A DNA stretch of 64,000 nt from Sphingomonas lacunae (GTDB lineage: Bacteria > Pseudomonadota > Alphaproteobacteria > Sphingomonadales > Sphingomonadaceae), in the NCBI RefSeq assembly GCF_012979535.1, contig NZ_CP053015.1, positions 2,170,001 to 2,234,000 on the forward strand. The letters are read 5' to 3'. This document shows positions 46,855-58,800 of this stretch, in pieces. Below the pieces are notes generated by a model. That model was not told the DNA's origin. It ran no database searches and saw only the letters and a program-made list of their open reading frames with translations. The translations under genes were made by a program, and so were the position numbers. Positions within the stretch are counted from its first letter, which is position 1; every line of letters starts with the position of its first letter.

Positions 46855-48156
46855 CTAGACCGGAAATTCGCGGTTGAGCCGCAGCGCCTCGCCCGCCAGA
46901 TACAGAGACCCGGCGATCAGTATTGGGGCGTCCGGGAAATGGGCCGCCATTGCCATGGCCTGTGTGAGGTTGCTGGCAGTGACTGACGTGATACCGTGCT
47001 GCTCAGCGAGCAACGCTAGATCAGCCGGGCCGTGATGATCGTGACCGGGAATGGGCACGGCGATGACGCCCTTTATTCGCGAGGCCAGAGTGGCGATAAG
47101 CCCGGCAGCATCCTTGTTGGCCAACATCCCGATGATCAAGATGTGTTGGGGCTCTGTGGCGAGCCAGCGGGCAAGTGCTTCAGCAGCCGAGATATTGTGT
47201 CCGCCATCGAGCCTGACGGTGCGTCCCGGTGCTCGATCGGTCAGCGGGCCGTCGGACAAGGTCTGAAGCCGCGCGGGCCAGAGCATTTTGGCGGGTGCGG
47301 CCTTGAGTGCGGCGGCTGAAACATCGACTATCTTCTGTGACAACAGCATGGCGATGGCGAGACCGGCATTCTGTGCCTGATGCAAGCCGGGCAGGGCTGG
47401 CAGATCCGCCTCCACGGTGCGGCCTTCGACCACGACTTTGAGCATGTCGGGCAGGGCGAGACAGCTCCAGTCACTCCCTTCTCGCAGAACATAGCTGCCC
47501 TGCGCCCGGGCGGTTTCGGCGACAGCCTCGCGAACCTCGAACGGGTAAGCGAGGGTAACAAGCGGGCGCCCGGGTCTGGCTATGGCGGCCTTTTCCCGGG
47601 CGATCCCTTCGATCGCGCTACCCAGAAAGGCCTCATGATCGATCCCCAGTTGGGCAACGCCGGAGGCTGCGGTGGAGCCAAGCACATTTGTCGCGTCAAG
47701 CCGGCCGCCAAGGCCGACCTCGATGATACAGGCGTCGGCGGGATGTTCGTGGAAGGCGAGGAAGGCGACGGCGGTCGTAACTTCGAAAAAGCTGGCGCCG
47801 ATGCCTTCCGCCTGATCGAGAACGCGCGAAAGATAGGCGGCAAGCATCGCGTCGCTGATCAACTCCCCGGCAAGGCGGATGCGTTCGTTGAAGCGGACGA
47901 GATGGGGGCTGGTGTAGACATGCACCTTTTTGCCATCGCCTTCGAGTGCGGCACGCAGCACGGCACAGGTCGAACCTTTGCCGTTGGTGCCGGCAACATG
48001 GAACACTGGGGGCAGCGATAAATGTGGGTTGCTGAGCCGCTCGAGCAGCGCGGTGATGCGCTCCAGACCAAGCGTGTCTGCGCCGGGCGACAGCTTGGCC
48101 AGACGGTCAAGCTGGGCCTGGACGGCAGGGTCGTCCGAGCGGGCGTGGTCAGCCAT
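46855..48156 (-). CDS. folC: Bifunctional folylpolyglutamate synthase/dihydrofolate synthase
   Basis: It adds glutamates to folates and, in the same fold, makes dihydrofolate. The 433-residue Mur-ligase-like enzyme has the P-loop VAGTNGKGSTCAV, the family's FHEHPADACIIEVGLGGRLDATN, and the C-terminal RLDGGHN and ILIIGMLANKD. It is the last gene of a minus-strand run starting at least with trpF; accD is 24 bp upstream. The downstream end is convergent with the AmpG-like gene, 12 bp apart. Confidence 0.95.
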   Translation of the reverse strand: MADHARSDDPAVQAQLDRLAKLSPGADTLGLERITALLERLSNPHLSLPPVFHVAGTNGKGSTCAVLRAALEGDGKKVHVYTSPHLVRFNERIRLAGELISDAMLAAYLSRVLDQAEGIGASFFEVTTAVAFLAFHEHPADACIIEVGLGGRLDATNVLGSTAASGVAQLGIDHEAFLGSAIEGIAREKAAIARPGRPLVTLAYPFEVREAVAETARAQGSYVLREGSDWSCLALPDMLKVVVEGRTVEADLPALPGLHQAQNAGLAIAMLLSQKIVDVSAAALKAAPAKMLWPARLQTLSDGPLTDRAPGRTVRLDGGHNISAAEALARWLATEPQHILIIGMLANKDAAGLIATLASRIKGVIAVPIPGHDHHGPADLALLAEQHGITSVTASNLTQAMAMAAHFPDAPILIAGSLYLAGEALRLNREFPV

Positions 48157-48180
48157 GGGTCTGGTCCTTGATCCCCGGCG

Positions 48181-49032
48181 TCAGGCGGCCTTGGCGGGTG
48201 CGAGATAGGTCAGCAGCCGGGAAAGCGTGGCGCGCAAGTCCTTGCGTTCGACCACCATGTCCACCATGCCATGGTCGAGCAGATATTCAGCGCGCTGGAA
48301 CCCTTCGGGCAGTTTTTCGCGGATCGTCTGTTCGATCACCCGTTGTCCGGCAAAGCCGATCAGCGCGCCGGGCTCGGCAATCTGCACATCACCCAGCATG
48401 GCATAGCTGGCCGTGACGCCGCCGGTGGTGGGATCGGTCAACACGACAATGTAGGGCAGCTTGGCGCGGCGCAGGCGCTGGATGGCAACAGTCGTGCGCG
48501 GCATCTGCATCAGGCTGAGGATACCCTCTTGCATGCGCGCACCGCCGGCAGCGGTGAAGGCGATGAAGGCGCACTTGCGGCGCAGCGCTTCCTCAGCCGC
48601 CGCGACAAAGGCTTCACCGACGGCAACGCCCATCGATCCGCCCATGAAAGCGAAATCCTGCACCGCGACGACTGCCTGACGGCCCTCTATCGTGCCATAG
48701 GCGGCCTGCATTGCGTCCGGGTCACCCGTCTGGGTTCGTGCCGCCTTCAACCGGTCGGCATACTTCTTGGAGTCACGGAACTTCAACGGGTCTTCGGGCA
48801 CCTTGGGCATAGCGATGGCGGCCACGCTGCCGCTGTCGAACAGCTGCCCGAACCGGGCCTTGGCGCCGATGCGGTCATGATGCTCACAGCGCGGGCAAAC
48901 GTGGAGATTTTCTTCCCATTCCTTGACGAACACCAGAGCCTGGCAGCTTTTGCACTTGTGCCACAGATTGTCGGCCGTCTCGCGCTTGGCGATGAACGGC
49001 ATGGCGTTGCGGACACGGTTCAGCCAGCTCAT
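48181..49032 (-). CDS. accD: Acetyl-CoA carboxylase carboxyltransferase subunit beta
   Basis: With AccA it transfers carboxyl from biotin to acetyl-CoA for fatty acid synthesis. The 283-residue protein has an N-terminal zinc ribbon ([11 protein letters not shown]...HVCPRC), then the crotonase-like core with [24 protein letters not shown] and [22 protein letters not shown] overlaps the trpA stop by 4 bases. The trpFBA-accD-folC order is a familiar alphaproteobacterial arrangement. Confidence 0.97.
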   Translation of the reverse strand: MSWLNRVRNAMPFIAKRETADNLWHKCKSCQALVFVKEWEENLHVCPRCEHHDRIGAKARFGQLFDSGSVAAIAMPKVPEDPLKFRDSKKYADRLKAARTQTGDPDAMQAAYGTIEGRQAVVAVQDFAFMGGSMGVAVGEAFVAAAEEALRRKCAFIAFTAAGGARMQEGILSLMQMPRTTVAIQRLRRAKLPYIVVLTDPTTGGVTASYAMLGDVQIAEPGALIGFAGQRVIEQTIREKLPEGFQRAEYLLDHGMVDMVVERKDLRATLSRLLTYLAPAKAA

Positions 49033-49828
49033 GCGGCGATCTCCTTGCGGGCGGTGCGGACAGCCTCGGCGAGGCTGGCGACATAGGCTTGTACAGCGGC
49101 GGCGGCGTCAACGCCATGCTCGGCGATGATGTCGATGATGGCAGAGCCGACGACAACACCGTCCGCGACCCGGGCAATGGCGCCTGCCTGCTCAGGGGTG
49201 CGCACGCCAAAGCCGACCGCGACAGGAATGTCGCTCGCTGCCTTCAACCGGGCGACCGCATCCTCAATGCTGGCCTGCGCCGCCTGTTGCATCCCGGTGA
49301 TGCCGGCGACCGAGACATAATAGAGGAAGCCCGACGAGCCATCGAGCACGGCGGGGAGTCGCGCGGCATCGGTGGTCGGGGTTGCAAGGCGGATCAGGCT
49401 GATACCGGCGGCGCGCAGCGCAGGGCCGAGTTCGGCGTCTTCCTCAGGCGGCACATCGACGCAGATGACGCCGTCGACACCTGCCTTGGTGCATTCAGTC
49501 GCGAACCACTCCGGGCCGCGAATGGTCATCGGGTTGGCATAGCCCATCAGCACCAACGGCACTTGCGGATGGCGTACACGGAAATCGGCAGCGAGGCGGA
49601 ACACATCAGCCGTCTTGGTGCCGCCAGTCAGGCTTCGGATATTCGCAGCCTGAATGGCCGGGCCATCGGCCATCGGATCGGTGAACGGCATGCCGAGTTC
49701 GATAACATCCGCACCCCCCGCGACGAGCGCGTCGAGGATGGCGGGCGTCGCGGCGACGCTGGGGTCACCGGCGGTTACGAAACAGACCAGCGCGGGGTGT
49801 GACTTGGCGAAGGCTAAGGAGAGGCGGG

Positions 49829-49832
<4 letters not shown>
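49029..49832 (-). CDS. trpA: Tryptophan synthase alpha subunit
   Basis: It splits indole-3-glycerol phosphate to indole and G3P; indole is channelled to TrpB. The 267-residue barrel has the family signature [17 protein letters not shown] (catalytic Glu and Asp), LMGYANPM and VAVGFGV. I start at the GTG at 49832, which overlaps the trpB stop as GTGA; the longer frame from 49997 lies inside trpB. It also shares 4 bases with accD. Confidence 0.96.
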
Positions 49833-51039
<1,207 letters not shown>

Positions 51040-51043
<4 letters not shown>

Positions 51044-51681
51044 GATGAGGCCGCTTTAAGGAAGGCTGCGATCTTGTCCACATCCTTGATGCCGGGAGAG
51101 GATTCAACGCCAGACGAAACATCGACGAGGGTTGCGCCGGTAGTGCCGATGGCTTCGGCGACATTGGCGGGATCGAGACCGCCCGACAGCGCCCAGGGCA
51201 GGGCATGGCGATGCCCCTGGAGCAACATCCAATCGAAACGCAGGCCATTGCCGCCGGGCAGATCGGAGCCCGCTGGCGGCTTGGCATCATAGAGCAGCCG
51301 GTCGGCCACACCGCGCCATTGGGCGGTCGCGTTGAGGTCAGCACTGGTGCGGACGGGCACGGCCTTCCACAATTCGAGGCCGGTCAGCGCCTTGATCGCG
51401 GACAATTGTGCTGGCGCTTCGTCGCCATGCAGCTGCAGGATATCTGCGCCGGCCTCGTCGGCGAGACGCGCGGCATCGGCGGGATGCGGATTGACCAGCA
51501 ACAGCACACGCCGGACATGTGCCGGGCATCGCCCGCCCAGCGCGCGTGCCAATCCAGTGTCGATGTGGCGCGGGCTTTTGGCGAAATGGACAAAGCCGAT
51601 ATGGCTCGCACCATGCGCCAACGCGGCGGCGAGCGTTTCGGGCGTCGAGATGCCGCAGATTTTGGTTTGGACCCGTTTCAT
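51040..51681 (-). CDS. trpF: Phosphoribosylanthranilate isomerase
   Basis: It performs the Amadori rearrangement of PRA to CdRP. The 213-residue barrel starts [10 protein letters not shown] with the catalytic Cys, followed by [25 protein letters not shown], the loop [10 protein letters not shown] and [27 protein letters not shown]. An in-frame ATG at 51693 would add four residues and is also possible; neither has a strong SD. A palindrome sits just upstream, in the gap after pyrF. Confidence 0.95.
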
Positions 51682-51696
51682 TGATCTATCCATAAA

Positions 51697-51735
51697 CCGT
51701 TCGCACTGACCCTGTCGAAGGGTTCAGGAACGACG
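51697..51735. repeat. Sphingomonad-type intergenic palindrome, copy 4
   Basis: CCGTTCG...CGACGG arms enclose CCCT-gtcga-AGGG. It fills the gap between pyrF and trpF and may act as a weak terminator or mRNA stabiliser for the upstream pyrF transcript. Confidence 0.6.
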
Positions 51736-51748
51736 GGGAATCAGGATA

Positions 51749-52423
51749 TCAGAGCGTTGCCTCAATCGCCCGCACCGCTGCCACCGGGTCTTCGGCCTGG
51801 CTGATCGGGCGACCGATGACGAGGATCGAGGCTCCATCGTTGATCGCTTGCGCTGGGGTGACAATGCGCTTTTGGTCGGCGACCTTGCCGCCTGCGGGAC
51901 GCACGCCGGGTACGACAAAGAAGCCGTTGCGCCATGCCTGATGCGCGGCCTTTACTTCATGGCCGGAGCAGACGATGCCGTCGAGACCCGCTTCGTGGGA
52001 AAGACTGGAGAGCCGGGAAACCTGAGCTGCTGGATCATCATTGATGCCGATGATGGCGAGGTCATCGGTATCGAGGCTGGTGAGAACGGTGACGCCGACC
52101 ACCTTGGTATGATCACTCGCCGCCGCCTTGGCATCCTCAAGCATCGCCCGGCCGCCCGAGGCGTGGACCGTCAGGATGGCAGGTTCGAGCGGGCGCAGCG
52201 CCTGCACCGCCTTTGCGACGGTGTTGGGAATATCGTGCAGCTTGAGGTCGAGGAACAGCGGCAGGCCAATGCGCGCCATTTCATGCACGCCGTGATGACC
52301 ATTGGCGCAGAAGAACTCGAGGCCGAGCTTTAGCCCGCCGATGTGGGACTTAACCTTGGTGGCGAGCGCTTTGGCAGCGTCGAGGTCGGTCGTGTCGATG
52401 GCGAGATAGATGCGGCTGGTCAT
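51749..52423 (-). CDS. pyrF: Orotidine-5'-phosphate decarboxylase
   Basis: It completes UMP synthesis. The 224-residue barrel shows YLAIDTTDLDAA at the start, KLGLEFFCANG, the catalytic array FLDLKLHDIPNTV (Lys-x2-Asp type), TVHASGG and VVPGVRPAGG, with the phosphate-binding ILVIGRPISQA at the end. The ATG overlaps the stop of the LapA-like gene by 4 bases. Spacing to trpF downstream is about 70 bp with a palindrome. Confidence 0.96.
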   Translation of the reverse strand: MTSRIYLAIDTTDLDAAKALATKVKSHIGGLKLGLEFFCANGHHGVHEMARIGLPLFLDLKLHDIPNTVAKAVQALRPLEPAILTVHASGGRAMLEDAKAAASDHTKVVGVTVLTSLDTDDLAIIGINDDPAAQVSRLSSLSHEAGLDGIVCSGHEVKAAHQAWRNGFFVVPGVRPAGGKVADQKRIVTPAQAINDGASILVIGRPISQAEDPVAAVRAIEATL

Positions 52424-52743
52424 GACGTGGTGCCGTCCGTCGACAGTGTTGAGGGGGTGGCCGATGCGGGCGACGCGGGCGCAACAACTGTGGTCGGACG
52501 CAACTGGGCGATCACCTGTTCCTGCTGGTTGATCTTGCGGCTGAGGCGCCAGCGGTTCCCGAGATTGAGCAGGAACGGCGGCAGGAAGCCAAGCAGGAAG
52601 ACAAGGATGATCAGGATCGACAGCGGCAATTCAGCCACTGAACCGGGCCATACCGAAACGGTTACCGGCTGGGCATTGGCCACCGCAAACACGGTAATAA
52701 TGACCGCAACGATGACCCAGATGAGCGTCCTGATGGCCTGCAT
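52420..52743 (-). CDS. LapA-domain (DUF1049) membrane protein
   Basis: The 107-residue protein has two helices (about 5-24 and 38-62), with the LapA/DUF1049 pattern IRTLIWVIVAVIITVFAVANAQPV and then PLSILIILVFLLGFLPPFL, and a tail ending in Pro/Ala/Ser/Thr. In E. coli LapA takes part in LPS-assembly regulation with LapB; in this organism the role is inferred from the domain only. It is translationally coupled to pyrF. A hairpin (AACCCT...AGGGTT, about 52774-52799) precedes it. Confidence 0.8.
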   Translation of the reverse strand: MQAIRTLIWVIVAVIITVFAVANAQPVTVSVWPGSVAELPLSILIILVFLLGFLPPFLLNLGNRWRLSRKINQQEQVIAQLRPTTVVAPASPASATPSTLSTDGTTS

Positions 52744-52810
52744 GTTCGTGTCTCCAATCTGTCCCTTGACGCAACCCTAGCGGATTGGTGCAAGGGTTAG
52801 AAGGGGCGGG

Positions 52811-54124
52811 TTATTCCCCGAACACACGGGCAAAGATCGTGTCGACCTGGGCGGTATGATAGTCGAGGTTGAACAGCCTATCGATATGGTCTGGCGTGAG
52901 CGCGGCAGTGACTTCGGCGTCATCCTTGAGCAGCTTTGCCAGCGACAAGGCGCCGTCGGATTCCCACACTTTCATCGCGTTGCGCTGGACGAGGCGATAG
53001 CTGTCCTCGCGGCTCACACCGGCCTGGGTGAGGGCGAGGAGGACGCGCTGCGAGTGGACGAGGCCACCCATGCGGTCGAGATTCTTCTGCATCCGCTCGG
53101 GGTAGATCAACAGCTTGTCGATCACGCCGGTCAGGCGGCCAAGGGCAAAGTCGAGCGTGATGGTGGCATCGGGGCCGATGTAGCGCTCGACCGAGGAGTG
53201 AGAAATGTCCCGTTCATGCCAAAGGGCGACATTTTCCATCGCCGGCATCGCATAGCCGCGCACCATGCGGGCGAGACCGGTGAGATTTTCGGTCAACACC
53301 GGGTTGCGCTTGTGCGGCATCGCCGACGAGCCCTTTTGCCCCGGCGAGAAATATTCCTCTGCCTCAAGCACTTCGGTGCGTTGCAGGTGGCGCACTTCGG
53401 TGGCGAGCCGTTCAATAGAGGAGGCGATGACACCGAGTGTCGCAAAGAACATGGCATGGCGGTCACGCGGGATGACCTGGGTCGAGATGGGTTCGACGGT
53501 TAGGCCGAGTTTGGCCGCGACATGCTCTTCGACGGCAGGGTTGATGTTGGCAAAAGTGCCGACCGCGCCCGAAATTGCGCAGGTGGCAATGTCCGCCCGC
53601 GCGGCGATCAGGCGCTCACGATTGCGGATGAATTCCGCATACGCTTGTGCCAGCTTGAGGCCGAAGGTGGTCGGTTCGGCGTGGATGCCATGGCTGCGGC
53701 CGATGGTGGCGGTATATTTATGCTCCATCGCCCGGCGCTTGATCGCGTCGAGCAGCGCGTCGAGATCGGCGATGAGGATGTCGGCGGCGCGGCTCAACTG
53801 GACTGCAAGGCAGGTGTCGAGCACATCGCTGGATGTCATGCCCTGATGCATGAAGCGGGCTTCGTCCCCGACCTGCTCGGCGACCCAGGTGAGGAACGCG
53901 ATCACGTCATGCTTTGTCACGGCTTCGATGGCGTCGATGGCAGCGACGTCAATCGACGGGTTGGTCGCCCACCAGTCCCACAGCGCCTTGGCGGCGGAAG
54001 CGGGGACGACGCCGAGGTCAGCCAGCGCCTCGGTGGCGTGCGCCTCAATCTCGAACCAGATGCGGAACCGCGCCTCCGGTTCCCAGATGGCGGTCATGTC
54101 GGGACGGGAATAGCGGGGTACCAT
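52811..54124 (-). CDS. purB: Adenylosuccinate lyase
   Basis: It acts twice in purine synthesis, releasing fumarate from SAICAR and from adenylosuccinate. The 437-residue protein begins MVPRYSRPDMTAIWEPEARF as PurB should, with the conserved SSDVLDTCLAVQL, IGRSHGIHAEPTTFGLK, the fumarase/lyase signature GSSAMPHKRNPVLTEN and WHERDISHSSVERY. The ATG at 54124 follows AGGTG. The frame stays open for 140 codons upstream, antisense-like through the end of the NRDE gene, and that extension is not credible. Confidence 0.97.
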   Translation of the reverse strand: MVPRYSRPDMTAIWEPEARFRIWFEIEAHATEALADLGVVPASAAKALWDWWATNPSIDVAAIDAIEAVTKHDVIAFLTWVAEQVGDEARFMHQGMTSSDVLDTCLAVQLSRAADILIADLDALLDAIKRRAMEHKYTATIGRSHGIHAEPTTFGLKLAQAYAEFIRNRERLIAARADIATCAISGAVGTFANINPAVEEHVAAKLGLTVEPISTQVIPRDRHAMFFATLGVIASSIERLATEVRHLQRTEVLEAEEYFSPGQKGSSAMPHKRNPVLTENLTGLARMVRGYAMPAMENVALWHERDISHSSVERYIGPDATITLDFALGRLTGVIDKLLIYPERMQKNLDRMGGLVHSQRVLLALTQAGVSREDSYRLVQRNAMKVWESDGALSLAKLLKDDAEVTAALTPDHIDRLFNLDYHTAQVDTIFARVFGE

Positions 54125-54218
54125 GGTGCACCTATGTCGGGATCGGGAAAGGAGTCGGCTGGCCCCTAGCAGCGACGGCCCTGTGCGGCAAACCGATGAT
54201 TGCGCGAAGCGGGGCGAT

Positions 54219-54941
54219 TCAGACAGGCCAGACAAAGTCGATGCGGGTGCGGCCAGTCTCCGCGCCCTTTGCGTCGAAACGGCGTTCTTCAATCCATCCC
54301 CGCCCGGCGGCATTGATGGCGACGATGGTCGAGCACCGTGTGCCATAGTGCGGGCTGTTGACGAAGATGGCCGGAAAGGCGGGTCCTCCCTCAGGATGCG
54401 GGCCGTCGGGCGGCACTTCATCGCGGAGTGCGGCGAACAGTTGGGCCGGTTCGCCGCTGGCCCCCGCGAGAAAGTTGCGCAACGCTCTGTCGAGCCTCGC
54501 TGTCTTGGGCCAGGGATCGTCGACCGGGCCATTGGAAAGCCCATGAATGCCGGGTTCGAGACTTCGCTTCAGCGGAGCAGGTTCATTGCCCAGCAAAAGC
54601 GCCTGGTCTGAGCCGTCGATCATGATGCTGTTAAACGGGTTGAGCCGCTCGATTGCGGCTGGTTCGATCCCGGCCAACCAGTCAGTTACCAGTCGGCCAC
54701 GTGATTCGCGCGCTGGCCGCAGACCTTCGACCTTGTGATTGGTGACAAAGGCAAAACGCCCCTTTTCAGTCACACCGAGCCATGTTCCGCCGGCGGTCAG
54801 ATCCTGTCCGGCGATAATTTCCTCCGTTTCGGTCCATCGGGACAGGGGTTTGCTTGGCCGGTCATGAAACTCGTCACGATTGGCGGCGACGAGCAGGAGC
54901 CAGCGGGGATCGGCACGCCAAGCCACCACTCCGACACACAT
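54219..54941 (-). CDS. NRDE (TANGO2-like) family protein
   Basis: The 240-residue protein has the N-terminal nucleophile-type start MCVGVVAWRADP and the namesake motif LLLVAANRDEFHDRP. The rest follows the family: GGTWLGVTEKGRFAFVTN, RGRLVTDWL and YGTRCSTIVAINAAG. TANGO2 is implicated in haem handling and metabolism in eukaryotes; bacterial function is open. Cys2 after the initiator Met suggests an Ntn-hydrolase fold, but activity is not proven. It sits between radC and purB, with 94 bp to the latter. Confidence 0.85.
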   Translation of the reverse strand: MCVGVVAWRADPRWLLLVAANRDEFHDRPSKPLSRWTETEEIIAGQDLTAGGTWLGVTEKGRFAFVTNHKVEGLRPARESRGRLVTDWLAGIEPAAIERLNPFNSIMIDGSDQALLLGNEPAPLKRSLEPGIHGLSNGPVDDPWPKTARLDRALRNFLAGASGEPAQLFAALRDEVPPDGPHPEGGPAFPAIFVNSPHYGTRCSTIVAINAAGRGWIEERRFDAKGAETGRTRIDFVWPV

Positions 54942-54944
54942 TGA

Positions 54945-55664
54945 TCAGATCAATCCCTGAGAGCGCAGGCTGACATGGCCGTTGCGACCGATGATGACAT
55001 GGTCGTGCAGGCTGATGCCAAGGCGTTTGCAGGCATCCGCAATGTCGCGGGTGATGGCGATGTCCTGTTTGCTGGGCGTCGGATCACCGCTGGGATGATT
55101 GTGGACAAGGATGATCGCGGCCGAGCCAAGGTCGAGCGCGCGGCGTACCACTTCGCGAACATAGATGGCGGATTGGTCGATCGAGCCTTCGCTGACAATT
55201 TCGTCGCGCAGCAATTGATTGCGACTGTCAAGGTGGAGGACATGGACACATTCGTTGAGCCGATGGGCCATGTCGGCCCGCAAATAATCCAGAAGTCCCT
55301 GCCAGTTGCCGAGCACCGGCCTGGCCTTCACCTCACCATGCAGCACGCGGAGCAGTGTGGCCTGAACAATGCGGATGGCGGCTGCAGAGGTGTCTCCCAT
55401 ACCGGGCACGCGCTTGAGCGATTCGGCGTCGGCGGCGAACAATGGCCCGATGCCGCCAAATTCGCGCAAGAGCGCCTTGGCTAGCGGTTTTGTATCCCGG
55501 CGCGGTATCGCCAGAGTCAAAAGATATTCGACAAGTTCATGATCTGCCATGGAATCCCGGCCGGCGGTCAATAGACGGTCGCGCAGGCGGGCGCGGTGAC
55601 CGCTTTTGTCGTCCGGAGTGACAGCGCCCTTTTGTTCAGCGGCGGTTTCAGCAGCATCAGCCAT
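54945..55664 (-). CDS. radC: RadC-family JAB-domain protein
   Basis: Formerly linked to DNA repair, RadC's real role is unsettled. The 239-residue protein has an N-terminal helix-hairpin-helix-like part (LKRVPGMGDTSAAAIR) and the C-terminal JAB metal motif VHNHPSGDPTPSKQD with the acidic residue further upstream. The start at 55664 gives a normal length. It overlaps nothing and ends 3 bp before the NRDE gene. Divergent from ydbH. Confidence 0.92.
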   Translation of the reverse strand: MADAAETAAEQKGAVTPDDKSGHRARLRDRLLTAGRDSMADHELVEYLLTLAIPRRDTKPLAKALLREFGGIGPLFAADAESLKRVPGMGDTSAAAIRIVQATLLRVLHGEVKARPVLGNWQGLLDYLRADMAHRLNECVHVLHLDSRNQLLRDEIVSEGSIDQSAIYVREVVRRALDLGSAAIILVHNHPSGDPTPSKQDIAITRDIADACKRLGISLHDHVIIGRNGHVSLRSQGLI

Positions 55665-55892
55665 AGGCGCAATCTAGCAGGTCCGGGCGCGGATGCACCC
55701 GGAACAATAACCTTCACGGGGGTTTCCGTGGTATCGATGTCACGCCTGCTCGCCCGGCCGGACGTCAGATGCTCGACAGTGACCGGTCGGGACGGCTATC
55801 AGTGGTGGTAATACGGTGGAGATGGGAAAAAATATGGCGCCACCGATGCCTGCAAGTCAGAATGCCCGATGGAAGGTCAAGGGTCGGCGGTC

Positions 55893-58800
55893 ATGCGTCG
55901 CAGCCTGACCTGGACGATTGCCCTGACGGGAGCTGTCGGCATTGCCGGTGGTATTGGCTGGCTGTACCGCACGCCGTTGGTTACCGGCTATGTGGATCGC
56001 AACCTTGCGGCACGGGGGGTAGAGGCCAGTTATCGGATAGACCAGATCGGCTTTCGAACCCAAAAGCTGAGTAATGTGGTGATCGGCGATCCCAGCAATC
56101 CAGATCTGATCGCGCGCGAGATGACCGTCGAGATCGAGCTTGGGTTCTATGGTCCAAAGGTTGCACGGGTCGAAGCGAGCGGGGTGCGCCTGAGAGGGCG
56201 GTGGACCGGAGAGCGGATGACATTCGGCCAGCTCGACCGGCTGAAGCCGGTGGATGATGGCAGTGCATTTGAATTGCCCGACATGGCTGTGGCCGTTCGG
56301 GATGTGGGTGTGCGGCTGGAAACACCCTGGGGTGTTGCTGGTCTGGGTGTCGCCGGCAACGGCCATTTGCGCGATGGCTTTACCGGCCTTGTCGCGGTTC
56401 GGGCGCCCCTCATGGAACAGGGGGGCTGTATAGCTGAACGTCTGTCTGGCGAATTGGCGGTTGCGGTCGATGACAGGGTGCCGTCGGTCCGGGGACCAAT
56501 CGGACTGGGCCGGCTCAACTGTTCCTCGGCCAGGATGGGCCTGTCCGATGTGAAGCTCGGCCTGCGGGCGTCCGCGCGCGAAGATATGACCGTTTGGCAA
56601 GCGCAAGCGGGCATCAGGACAGGCGCCATGACAGCGCAGGGTCTACGCAGCACGAGCATAACCGGCAGTTTGAATGCCGGCAGTGACAAGGCGGGCCGCA
56701 TGAGCGCGCAATGGTCTTTGTCCGGCGCCAACGCAGCCGGTCCCTGGCTGGAGGCCCAATCCTTGATGTTTAGCGGGGAAGGGGCTCTGGCAAGCGACGG
56801 GGCGATGGTCTCCACCGGCAACTTTGGGATAAAGGCGGGACGAGCCGGCCGTCTTGCGTTGCGACAGATTGCCGGGCTTGAACAACAAGGTGACTCTACG
56901 CCGATCGGGCCGTTGCTGGCCAAGGCTGGTCTGGCGATTTCGCAAGCAGGACGGCAATTTGAGGTTGATGGCCAATATGAGCTGAGCCGCGATGCTACTG
57001 GCGTGCTGCGCGCCAGCCTTGGCGATCTGGCGGCGAGGGCAAATTCAGGTGCCGCGCTTACCCTGGATGGCGAGCGGGCTATTGGCTGGGACAGCAAGAC
57101 TGGCTTGTCGTTGGCAACGATTGCCCGGGTCGGTGGCGGCGGGTTGCCCGAGGGAGAAGTGCGACTGACGCGATCGGGAGGCCTGTCGCCCTTGACCGGA
57201 CTGGCCCGTTTCGAACCCTATCAGGCTGGGTCTGCTGTCCTGGCGATGGCTCCCTTGCGCTTCTCTGCCGCAGCTGATGGAAGCGCGCGCTTTGCCACAG
57301 GCGTTGCGCTGAGCGGGCCGTTGGCGGGGGGGCAGGTCGATCGGTTGTCACTGCCGATTGCCGGCCGGATCGCGCCCGACGGTGAAGTGAGTGTTTCAGG
57401 CGAATGTCGTCAACTCGCCTGGCGTGGACTCGATACAGGCGGCGTGCGATTGAACGGCGCAGCTGTTCGTCTGTGTGGGCAGGGTGGTCGGCCACTGCTG
57501 GTTATTGGACCCGGCGGTGTGCGGGGTGGCGCGAGCCTGCCAGCCTTTGCCCTGTCTGGATGGGCGGGGACCAGCCCGTTCAGCCTGATGAGCGATGGTG
57601 GCAGCGTTGCGCTGGACGGTGGCGGTTTCGACTTGCGCAACGTCGATGTCCGCATTGGCTCGGGCGAGTCGCTGACGCGATTTGCGGCTGCGCGTCTGGA
57701 TGGTGCGGTCGGCGCTGCCGGGCTTGCGGGCACAGTGGCTGGTGTGGAAGCCCGAATCGGGGCCGTGCCGTTTTTGCTGTCAGACGGAAGCGGACTTTGG
57801 CGCTTTGCAGGCAGTCGTCTGTCTGTCGATGCCGGCCTAAGGGTTACAGATGCCGCAAGTGATGCCCGCTTCCGCCCGTTGCGTGCAGAGGGTGTGCGCC
57901 TGTTGTTCAGCGACGGAGTGATCGAAACAGCAGGATGGCTGCATGAAGAAGACAGTGGCACGCCGGTCGCGGAACTGACCATCCGGCACATGTTGGCCAA
58001 TGGTCATGGAGAGGCGCGATTTGCTGTGCCGAGTCTTCGGTTTGCGCGCGACGGGCTGCAACCGCGTGATCTCTCCCCGCTGGCGTTGGGCGTCATTGCC
58101 GATGCCCAAGGGGTGGTGACCGGCAGTGGTCAGTTGGCATGGGACAGCGAGGGCATAAGGTCGAGCGGTGACTTTGCCACCGAGCGGCTTGATTTCGCCG
58201 CTGCATTCGGCCCCGTGGAACGCCTGTCGGGCAGATTGCGGTTCGATGACCTGCTGACCCTTTCGACGCCACCCCATCAGGAAGTGCTGATCGGTTCGGT
58301 CAATCCGGGGATAGAGGTCAATGATGGCCGACTGCTTTATCAACTGCGGCCTGGCCAGAAGGTCCGGATAGAAGGCGGCCGCTGGCCCTTTGCTGGCGGA
58401 GAGTTGCGTTTGCAGCCGGCTTGGCTTGATTTCGGCGCCGAGGTGCCCCGGCAGTTGACCTTTGATGTCGCCAGCGTTGATGCCGCGCTTTTCCTGCAGC
58501 GGTTCGAATTTGAGAACATCAGCGCCACTGGCGTGTTTGACGGTGTCTTGCCGACCGTGTTTGACCAGAATGGCGGCAGGGTTGACGGCGGCATGCTGGT
58601 GTCGCGCAGTGGCGGATCGCTTGCTTATGTTGGCGAACTCAGCATCCGGGACCTTGGCGCCTATGGCAATCTGGCTTTTGGGGCGCTCAAATCTATCCGC
58701 TATGACAGTCTTTCCGTCCGTCTGAATGGAGCGATTGATGGCGAAATGTTGACCCAGGTGGACTTTACCGGCCTTTCGCAAGGCGAAGGAGCCATGCGCA

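Noticed and set aside
54125..54544. 140-codon upstream extension of purB
   Set aside because: It overlaps the NRDE gene in another frame, and PurB's usual N-terminus begins at 54124.
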